Of a stretch of 22,832 nucleotides of DNA, positions 16,633-22,832 are shown piece by piece (position 1 is the stretch's first letter; every line of letters begins with the position of its first letter). Below the pieces are notes generated by a model, which was not told the DNA's origin, ran no database searches, and saw only the letters and a program-made list of their open reading frames with translations. This DNA is from Mucor racemosus. Its lineage: Eukaryota > Mucoromycota > Mucoromycetes > Mucorales > Mucoraceae. The stretch lies in contig JAPEHQ010000037.1 of NCBI GenBank assembly GCA_027405735.1, forward strand, positions 1 to 22,832, written 5' to 3'. A program made the position numbers and the translations under genes.

Positions 16633-19600
16633 TCAATGTTTAGTCTTTTTGTCAGTGAACCATAAAGATCCGGGATCTTGATCTGGAGCAATGACAGCCA
16701 ATGGGTGTGAAATACAATCAATTGCATGAAGCAGAGAAAGTAAAGCCGACCAATATGGAGGAGGACCAGCCGAGGATTTGACCGGGAGACAGTTCAAAGC
16801 ATGATCGATCTTGTTGGTACCGAAAGGAGCAGAAGGTAAAGCATCTAGTAGCTCACCATCCAGAGCACGACAGGTCAGAAAATGATCTCGAGAGATATGA
16901 ACACCCAAGGGTGACATACACGAACATTCTTCTCGCATGTTGGTGAACCGACCAAGGCGCCATCGAACCAGTCGACTGCGAGCAGAGCGACCTATTGGTA
17001 GATATAGGATGGGATCAGGTCTCACAACAGAGGGACGACAAGCACGCAGCAAAGTATTAGATCCAGAAACAGCAGCCGCTTCCATTTGGCGATCTACCTG
17101 GTCTTGCCAATATTTGTTGAAAACAGAAACTAATCCAGCAGCAGAAGGAACAGGATCAGGTAACGACTGATACAATTTGTTTTCACAAATGTATTTATCT
17201 AACCTAGTGTAGGAAAGAGCGTTACGCAGGATCACCAAGAGACAGTCCTCAGGCAGGGTAGCAGCACGCAGAGCAAATCTAGTAGCTAGAACATTATAGC
17301 GATGTTTCATACTGGGCAAGCAAGTTATATGTTTTGCAACATTAAACCAGGAGCTACCCACAAACATGCCAACTAATCGATTCTGAACATCATCCAGATC
17401 CTTGAAATCCCGAAAGGAGAGGTGAGATATAGCTAGGCCATATTCGAGTTTTGGACGAATAAAGGCCTTGTACAAGCGTGAGCAGAGCAACAATGAAAAA
17501 CCAGTGCGGTTTACACCAACCGAATTCAACAGAGCCATCACCTGAATAGCACCAGAAGCCCGAAGAGACCGAATACCAGGGGCAAACAGACCTTTATACC
17601 GGAAAGGCATACCCAAATAAGTGAACTCTTCTACGATAGGAAGGGGTTCATTATATAGAGTAAGTCTATGACCGGTAGCAGCATTAGGAGACCCAAGAAC
17701 AGCACACTTAGATGGTTTCCATCTGTAGCCCAGAGAGATAGAGTGATCAGAAGCTAGGTCCAACATATGCTGAACATCCGACCGACGCCCAAATATGGCA
17801 ACATCATCAGCAAAAAGTAGACTATTGATTGCTATTGAGTTGGTCATACCAGGAGCACAGATCATAGAGGCACCAGAAGCAGCAGCACGCAGAGCACCAG
17901 GCAAAGAGTTGATATACAACGAGTACAGATGGGGACTAAGAACAGAGCCTTGCAGGACACCTGTAACCGGCGAGAAAGCAGCAGAGTTGTGGTTAGCAAT
18001 GAGCACCGAGACAGAAACTTCATCAAACATGTTAATCAACAGACCAAGAACTGGACGAGGGAGAGCTGAGGTAGCGAGCAACTGCCAAATAACTCGACGA
18101 TCTACTGTATCATAAGCTGCCTTAATATCTAAGAAGGCCACTACAGGGTAATGATGATGGATCAGAAAATAGTCATGCATCAAGTCATGTAAACAGAGGG
18201 CTTGATCCAGAGGACTACGTTGAGGACGGAAACCACCTTGCGCAACATCAAGAGCAGGAGAATGAGCATCCAGATCAGGCATAATTGAAAATTCAAAGAG
18301 CTTACGCATCACCGAAGTAAGAGAAATCGGTCGAAAATTACCAGGATCAGTAGCATCACCTTTCTTGAAGATAGGGAAGACCTGAGCTTGACGCCAGAGA
18401 GCCGGTGTGTAACACCATTGATAGCACAAGGTAAACAGGAGAGACAACACAGGAGCAATTTCCGTCACCAGAGATTTGAGCATCTCAGCTTTGATATGGT
18501 CGGGACCAGGAGCTTTATTTGTGGGGAGCCGTTTAATATGAGATACTAAGGTATCAACATCAAAAAGTGACATATCCGTAGGTACACTAAAAGGCAGATC
18601 AGAATCAAAGGTTTCAGGAGGTGGAGGACGACTAGCAGAAGCAAGTAAAGAACCATTATAGACAGATTCGAGATGTGACCCCATAGTTGCGACCGAAGCA
18701 GCAGGACCATCAGGATGACTATATGTGGCAGAGGATTCTTTATGGCGTTTAATACGCTTAATAGCAGCAGTAGCTTTTGAGAAATCACTCTCCAATACAG
18801 CACAGAATTTTTTCCAGGACCTTCGCTTTGCAGCTTGTACCAATGACCGAAATTGACGGTGCGCATGTTTGTAGACAGCCCAGTTGTTGATTTTGGCAAT
18901 CCCAGTGGAATGTCGCCACTTGCTGTAGAGACGATCCCTTGAACGAGCAGCATCCTCAATTTCTAGAGTCCAGAACTTTTTCCAATGACCAGGACGACCA
19001 GTTTTCACACCAATAGAACCATCAAGAGAGTCATACAAACAGTGATTCAAAGAATCATTGAGTGCATCAATATCCGGGCGGATAGAAGGAGGAGCCGAGA
19101 CCAAACCAGACAGAGTATCCACCAGAGGAGCAACAGAAGAACGAAAAAGAGTTTGATATAGACTTAACGGCTTGATCATACCCAATTTTGAAAGCTTCCA
19201 CTGCCGTCTTGGAGCCAGAACAGAATCACCAGACACCACCAAATCACCAGGAGGGGCTACATACTCGAAAGTAAGTAACATCAACCGATGATCAGAACCC
19301 AGAGACAGATCAGACTCAACCACCAGTTGAGGATTCAGCATAGCAGCCTCACCAATGTTAGTCAGAAACAGATCAATAATGCTACTTGCCTCCTTTTGAC
19401 GTCGAAACGTCGTAAAGGTTTTAACACCATAAGCCAAAGAAGCATTCAGCACTGAGAGATCAAATTCCTCAAGCCAAGGTTTCAGAGCAACACCACGAGG
19501 GTTAGTAGCAACATCACCAGTGAGAGACCCTAACCGAGCATTAAAGTCACCACATAAAATAGTATCCTTAGTCATAGGTAGTGAACTAAGAATCGAGAGC

Positions 19601-19995
19601 ACCTTATCTGTTGATAAGGGTGGAGGAAAGTAAACACAATGAACCGTCAGGGTGCCAACCTTAAGGGACAGAGTGTGCGAATTATAAGAAGGAAGTTGAG
19701 AGACAGGATAGGGACAGGAAGGAGAGACAAAAGCAGTTATACCACCAGAACCTCGACCAGAAGCACCGGATACTTTCGTACCGTACAAGTGGAATTGGGA
19801 CCAGTTAGTAGGAAAAGACCCAGAAGTAAGCCAAGTTTCAGTAACCAAGAGAACATGAGAATTCAGTACATGAGACAGAACATCATGAACGACAGAGGCA
19901 CGTAGACCATTAGCATTCCATAGGGAGAGAGAAACAAATAAGGAGTGGACCGGGTTATTATTATACATAGGTGAGGATTCAACTGAAGAACTCAT
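16633..19995 (-). CDS. LINE ORF2: APE endonuclease-reverse transcriptase, copy 4
   Basis: This 1120-aa frame has the same protein sequence as the other copies, with one silent base change at 17479 (serine codon in LLLCSRLY, residue about 839). All catalytic motifs are present: endonuclease E53/D150/H236, polymerase D623 and D730-D731, and the CCHC finger at 1024-1042. The single visible substitution across copies being silent is compatible with selection or simply with youth. One change cannot tell them apart. Its transcript would begin a few bases from the tRNA start, on the opposite strand. Confidence 0.95.
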   Translation of the reverse strand: MSSSVESSPMYNNNPVHSLFVSLSLWNANGLRASVVHDVLSHVLNSHVLLVTETWLTSGSFPTNWSQFHLYGTKVSGASGRGSGGITAFVSPSCPYPVSQLPSYNSHTLSLKVGTLTVHCVYFPPPLSTDKVLSILSSLPMTKDTILCGDFNARLGSLTGDVATNPRGVALKPWLEEFDLSVLNASLAYGVKTFTTFRRQKEASSIIDLFLTNIGEAAMLNPQLVVESDLSLGSDHRLMLLTFEYVAPPGDLVVSGDSVLAPRRQWKLSKLGMIKPLSLYQTLFRSSVAPLVDTLSGLVSAPPSIRPDIDALNDSLNHCLYDSLDGSIGVKTGRPGHWKKFWTLEIEDAARSRDRLYSKWRHSTGIAKINNWAVYKHAHRQFRSLVQAAKRRSWKKFCAVLESDFSKATAAIKRIKRHKESSATYSHPDGPAASVATMGSHLESVYNGSLLASASRPPPPETFDSDLPFSVPTDMSLFDVDTLVSHIKRLPTNKAPGPDHIKAEMLKSLVTEIAPVLSLLFTLCYQWCYTPALWRQAQVFPIFKKGDATDPGNFRPISLTSVMRKLFEFSIMPDLDAHSPALDVAQGGFRPQRSPLDQALCLHDLMHDYFLIHHHYPVVAFLDIKAAYDTVDRRVIWQLLATSALPRPVLGLLINMFDEVSVSVLIANHNSAAFSPVTGVLQGSVLSPHLYSLYINSLPGALRAAASGASMICAPGMTNSIAINSLLFADDVAIFGRRSDVQHMLDLASDHSISLGYRWKPSKCAVLGSPNAATGHRLTLYNEPLPIVEEFTYLGMPFRYKGLFAPGIRSLRASGAIQVMALLNSVGVNRTGFSLLLCSRLYKAFIRPKLEYGLAISHLSFRDFKDLDDVQNRLVGMFVGSSWFNVAKHITCLPSMKHRYNVLATRFALRAATLPEDCLLVILRNALSYTRLDKYICENKLYQSLPDPVPSAAGLVSVFNKYWQDQVDRQMEAAAVSGSNTLLRACRPSVVRPDPILYLPIGRSARSRLVRWRLGRFTNMREECSCMSPLGVHISRDHFLTCRALDGELLDALPSAPFGTNKIDHALNCLPVKSSAGPPPYWSALLSLLHAIDCISHPLAVIAPDQDPGSLWFTDKKTKH

Positions 19996-20930
19996 TATTG
20001 TTCCATTTCAGAACCATTAGAGTTTTCAGTGCGCTTACGAGCAGAGTTGAGCAAGAACTTAGCCTTCTTGGGTTCTTTTTCCTCAAAACGAGCCATAGCT
20101 TCAGATACAGCAACAGCCAATTCTTCGTCACAGATCCATCCTGCAGATACAAAGTATTTACCAACACCACTAACGTTGAGGGGGCGAAGGAAGGACAAAG
20201 TTTGCAGGGCACGAGTGTTAGTAAATTCGTACATTAACGACTCACGGTCATTAATATGGAGGGCATCATATTTGGGATCAGCAATGTGTTGGGGATCCAA
20301 GGGATCAAAACCCTCAATGATTTCGGCTTCGCACTTCTTCATGAGATCAAGAAATTCCTCAACATACTGTGTATGGAGAAGAATACCAATAACGCCAGAG
20401 GCAGGGAAACAGATGTCTAGGACACGACCAGTATCAACACCAACCTTGCGGAAGGTAGATCGAATTTCAGAGCGTAAAATCTTACCAGAGCGACCAATAT
20501 ATACATATTGGTATCCTTGGGGACCTTTAGCAGCAGCCGATTTGAAGAGGCGACCAGCAGCAACTCGCTTTTTAGCAGAGCGGGCGGGATCAGGAAGGTG
20601 AGCACCAGATTTAGCAGCATTAGCATACTTTGCATTGGAGTCTTTGGGTTTGGTAGTAGCTTGTTTAGAGACTTCATTACCTCCTTCAAGCGGAGGGTTG
20701 GTGGTGTTCGTAGGGTGACTGGATAGTTGACCCTGTAATTTTTCAATTACTAGGTCCTTGGTCAAAATATCCTTTTTCAAGGTGTTATTTTCGTTTTCTA
20801 ACTTTTCCATTCGTAACAAGAGGCTTTCATGTTGGTGTACCTTCTCCTGTACTGAGGTAAGTTGTTGTTGAAACTGCAAAAGCAACTGTGGCAACTGATG
20901 CATATCAAAGTCTTGTAGATTTTCAAACAT
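19995..20930 (-). CDS. LINE ORF1: coiled-coil, RRM-like RNA-binding protein, copy 4
   Basis: An intact 311-aa frame, the same as in the other copies. As the member next to the tRNA gene, its 5' UTR (20931-21149) is the only one that borders a complete tRNA promoter rather than a 16-nt fragment. If open chromatin at the tRNA helps expression, this copy would be the favoured source of element RNA (inference). Confidence 0.9.
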   Translation of the reverse strand: MFENLQDFDMHQLPQLLLQFQQQLTSVQEKVHQHESLLLRMEKLENENNTLKKDILTKDLVIEKLQGQLSSHPTNTTNPPLEGGNEVSKQATTKPKDSNAKYANAAKSGAHLPDPARSAKKRVAAGRLFKSAAAKGPQGYQYVYIGRSGKILRSEIRSTFRKVGVDTGRVLDICFPASGVIGILLHTQYVEEFLDLMKKCEAEIIEGFDPLDPQHIADPKYDALHINDRESLMYEFTNTRALQTLSFLRPLNVSGVGKYFVSAGWICDEELAVAVSEAMARFEEKEPKKAKFLLNSARKRTENSNGSEMEQ

Positions 20931-21149
20931 GGCGATGAAATATTATTCAATAAGGTGCAAATTTAAAGAATAAAATGGAGGTGTCCAACAAGGCTGAAAC
21001 TTATAAACAATAAACTGCTATGGAAGGCGAGTATAATGGTATAGTTTGGAGTCGATTGGTGAACTAGTTGTTGAGATAAATGAGTTTTAATAAAAGATTG
21101 AGAAATTTCCTGTCGAAATGTCTTCAAAAGTTTAGAGAAACGGAAAGAG
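20931..21149 (-). promoter_or_regulatory. LINE 5' UTR forming the upstream flank of the tRNA-Ala gene
   Basis: This 219-nt region is the 5' UTR of copy 4 on the minus strand and, at the same time, the upstream flank of the tRNA gene on the plus strand. The two transcription units diverge, and the element end lies 2 bp before tRNA position 1. The plus-strand bases CGGAAAGAGAT just before the tRNA would form its leader. No TATA-like box stands out at the usual Pol III upstream distance. Confidence 0.5.
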
Positions 21150-21165
21150 ATGGGGATGTAGCTCA
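21150..21165 (+). repeat. Target-site duplication, right end, part of the intact tRNA-Ala
   Basis: ATGGGGATGTAGCTCA. Here the duplication runs straight on into AATGGTAGAGC, the rest of the tRNA gene, so this copy restores the complete coding sequence after insertion. Confidence 0.95.
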
Positions 21166-21170
21166 AATGG
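21159..21170 (+). promoter_or_regulatory. tRNA internal promoter A box
   Basis: TAGCTCAAATGG fits the A-box pattern TRGYNNARNNG. The LINE insertion point (after 21165, equivalent to 1942) falls in the middle of this box, between tRNA positions 14 and 15. Confidence 0.8.
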
Positions 21171-21202
21171 TAGAGCGCTCGCTTAGCATGCGAGAGGCAC
21201 TG

Positions 21203-21213
21203 GGATCGACGCC
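21203..21213 (+). promoter_or_regulatory. tRNA internal promoter B box
   Basis: GGATCGACGCC is close to the B-box pattern GGTTCGANNCC, with A for T at the third base. It would bind TFIIIC together with the A box. Confidence 0.75.
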
Positions 21214-21228
21214 CAGCTTCTCCACTTA

Positions 21229-21235
21229 TTTTTTT
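21229..21235 (+). terminator. RNA polymerase III terminator (T7)
   Basis: A run of seven T four bases after the tRNA 3' end, followed by CTTCTTC. A run this long is a strong Pol III stop, supporting the tRNA as a transcribed gene. Confidence 0.85.
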
Positions 21236-22503
21236 CTTCTTCGTCCGATTAACGCAAGACGTTTTTCTTTTATTTTTATATTGTTGTTACAAATCGAACA
21301 TTTATTATCTGAATAAACTCTTTTTTTGTTACCCTTGAACTCATCTTTCCAAATCTGTCACAATCTGTCAAAAGTAAAATCAAACACAAATTCAAAGCAC
21401 GAAGGCTTTGTAACAACACCCATATATTCATACAGATTCCTTTTTAATCAAACTTCTGGAGACTCGACTCTCTTTAATCCATAAATTTATTATATAATCC
21501 CTGCATTCAAGATACGACAACCATTCGATCTTGCAATGACTCACAATTACTCTTATTTTGCCCCAATTATTGGAAGGAGATCAGTTAAAGATTGATCTCG
21601 AACATATTATCTACCTAGACATAGAAATTATTAGAAACAATTAGAAATTATACAATTATTATAAAAAGGAAGCTATAGACTTCAACCAAATAAAGATCTA
21701 TCTTATATCTTACATACTTTATATCATATCTAAATTGCTCGCTATTCTATTAGTTAGGAGCTCAATTATCTTTTATCCTTTTATATTACTTTACATTATA
21801 TACTAGATCCCTTGAACTGTCTTTAGAAGTTCATTGTACCTTTTTCACATTTACATCTTTCGTTTTATATACATTTATATAAAACATTTACTTATTAGTT
21901 GGACAACTATAAACCTGGTGCTCATTGAATAGACATTATTGCTCTGGCAATATCTATTTTATTTACTTTCGATCCTACTTTCTCTTATTACTTTATCACT
22001 TTCACTAGTTACCGCTCGTAACATTGTGACAAAATCGTTAAACTTCTACGACAATACCATTGCTTCATGAATATTAATAAAACAGCGGATCATAGAAGAA
22101 GCTTATTATTTTAATACATGACAACACTAATTATTATTTAAAATAGCATTGGTGTCGAGCCGGGTTTTGCCACGCAAATTTATTAGTATAAATTGGGCAC
22201 CACAGCATCCCTCATTTAAAACGACCCCAGCTTTTTTATGCAGCCGAAAACAAGCGAAATAACGAGAATATTTGTACTGGTGACCAATTTTAGCAGAATT
22301 TTCTGTTTAAAAACAGTACAGATCAATTTAACGTTGTTTCAGCTACAAACTTTATTAAATAAAACAAGGATAGTTACTATAGTGATTGTTGATTAAATTC
22401 GAAAGATCCAAAAATGGCCAGCTTAGAATCGAAAAACCGCATTTAAAATGAAAATATCTCGAAAAAATACTAAGGTATTGCAATGATGATTATTAAGTAA
22501 AAT
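21236..22503. other. AT-rich intergenic flank, no gene seen
   Basis: Mostly A and T with stops in all frames and no recognisable protein motif. A somewhat GC-richer patch at about 22150-22260 (GTGTCGAGCCGGGTTTTGCC) stands out, with a TATAAAT nearby. I cannot connect it to any gene, RNA or element. Confidence 0.55.
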
Positions 22504-22647
22504 CTACTTTATTTTGCATTCTTCACCAGGAAATTTAGGTTTAGATTGCTGTAAAGACTTTTTATTTTTTTTTATAAATTTTGTGAGAGCTCTTTCTGTG
22601 ATATAGAAATCCATGAAGGGACGATTGGTATGCAAAGCTAAAACCAT
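22504..22647 (-). CDS. Possible small ORF or last exon, function unknown (47 aa from first ATG)
   Basis: A minus-strand frame is open from 22689 down to the stop at 22504-22506. From the ATG at 22645-22647 it encodes 47 aa. The readable residues before that ATG (RDKIRWIDANEYYL) look protein-like and suggest that the frame may be the 3' exon of a longer gene or a remnant, rather than a gene starting here. The content is mixed hydrophobic and lysine-rich (MVLALHTNRPFMDFYITE, then KKNKKSLQQSKPKFPGEE). No family is recognised, and no clear splice acceptor was identified upstream. It could equally be chance in AT-rich DNA. Confidence 0.25.
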   Translation of the reverse strand: MVLALHTNRPFMDFYITERALTKFIKKNKKSLQQSKPKFPGEECKIK

Positions 22648-22689
22648 AAGATAGTACTCATTAGCGTCTATCCAACGAATTTTATCTCG

Positions 22690-22832
22690 TCAAAAAATAT
22701 TGACTTTTCGTCGAGAAAATTGCGATTGAATGATTGATTTTTGGTGATACAAAAAACGATCGATTTTGGACGAGGATATACAAGGATAAATTTTCGCCGA
22801 CCAAAAAAAATGATGAAAAAAAATAAAATCCC
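22690..22832. other. AT-rich right edge, nothing recognised
   Basis: Short stretch with repeated TCGATTTT/GATTTTTGG-like words and an A-rich end. No feature can be supported. Confidence 0.4.

Larger units (their letters stand above)
16360..21149 (-). mobile_element. LINE copy 4 (rightmost, next to the intact tRNA), full length, 4790 bp
   Basis: This copy has its 5' end directly against the complete tRNA-Ala gene. If insertions were sequential at the restored site, it is the youngest. It carries one private change, T at 17479 where the other copies have C (copy 2: 7867), at a CpG and silent in ORF2 (Ser TCG to TCA in element sense). Its 5' UTR has replaced the native upstream flank of the tRNA gene. 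Confidence 0.95.
1927..21165 (-). repeat. Tandem array of four LINE units, period 4806 bp
   Basis: Four head-to-tail units recur at exactly 4806 bp: ORF2 ends fall at 2215, 7021, 11827 and 16633, and the 16-bp tRNA-derived duplication lies at 1927, 6732, 11538, 16344 and 21150. The leftmost unit is one base shorter. The translated ORF1 and ORF2 are identical in all copies. Visible nucleotide differences are few. Three lie in the leftmost 3' UTR (T-to-G at 1953, one T fewer in the run 1956-1960, A-to-G at 2032). One C-to-T lies at 17479 in the rightmost copy and is silent (Ser TCG to TCA). Array length may be limited by the assembly. Confidence 0.95.
21152..21224 (+). tRNA. tRNA-Ala, anticodon AGC
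   Basis: A 73-nt cloverleaf without intron or encoded CCA. The acceptor stem GGGGATG/CTTCTCC includes the G3:U70 wobble that identifies alanine tRNAs, and the discriminator is A73. The D arm is GCTC/GAGC with an 8-nt loop holding GG. The anticodon arm CTCGC-TTAGCAT-GCGAG gives AGC at 21185-21187. The T arm CTGGG-ATCGACG-CCCAG has A instead of T at position 54, a form I also know from plant tRNA-Ala genes. One flaw is a U6:U67 mismatch in the acceptor stem. The gene is complete although a LINE array lies inside its original 5' part, because the duplication rebuilt nucleotides 1-14. It is likely functional unless the mismatch or the changed upstream flank impairs it. Confidence 0.95.

Noticed and set aside
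1927..21165. CRISPR-like or LTR interpretation of the regularly spaced 16-bp repeats
   Set aside because: The spacers are 4.8-kb near-identical LINEs, and the repeats are tRNA-derived target-site duplications.
21080..21316. 78-aa plus-strand frame over the tRNA
   Set aside because: Runs through the tRNA gene and the LINE 5' UTR. Chance frame.
22140..22260. GC-richer patch that might be a SINE or RNA gene
   Set aside because: No A/B box pair, no cloverleaf and no clear terminator could be built from it.

Overview
The window looks like nuclear DNA of a fungus, probably an early-diverging one of the Mucoromycota kind (moderate confidence). Three things point there: the flanks are very AT-rich, a decayed gene at the left edge resembles the fungal multi-RRM regulator Nrd1/Msa2, and ORF1 of the retrotransposon has the coiled-coil plus RRM-like layout I associate with LINEs of such fungi. 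No search could be run, so the taxon is an inference.

Layout. Bases 1-650 hold a frameshifted minus-strand pseudogene of an RRM RNA-binding protein. Bases 651-1926 are AT-rich and show no gene. Bases 1927-21165 are the centre of the window: four head-to-tail, full-length, almost identical copies of an APE-type non-LTR retrotransposon (LINE), all on the minus strand, with a repeat period of exactly 4806 bp. Each element is 4789-4790 bp. Every junction, and both outer ends, carries the same 16-bp sequence ATGGGGATGTAGCTCA. That sequence is two leader bases plus nucleotides 1-14 of a tRNA-Ala gene. Bases 21152-21224 are a complete tRNA-Ala(AGC), followed by a T7 terminator. Bases 21236-22832 are AT-rich flank with one weak small reading frame near the right edge.

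How the parts work together. Each LINE encodes ORF1 (311 aa: coiled coil, basic linker, RRM-like fold) and ORF2 (1120 aa: apurinic-like endonuclease, reverse transcriptase, C-terminal CCHC zinc finger). The two frames overlap by one base in a TAATG stop-start, which suggests translational coupling. The 5' UTR (219 nt) contains no upstream ATG. The 3' end has an AATAAA signal but no poly(A) tract and joins the tRNA sequence at one exact base. The structure fits target-primed integration at a fixed site inside the tRNA-Ala A box, antisense to the tRNA. The target-site duplication restores the tRNA coding sequence each time, so the site can be hit again and copies can stack up in tandem. All eight ORFs are intact and the four copies are nearly identical, so the family is probably very recent and possibly active. 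The alternatives are unequal exchange within the array or an assembly artefact.
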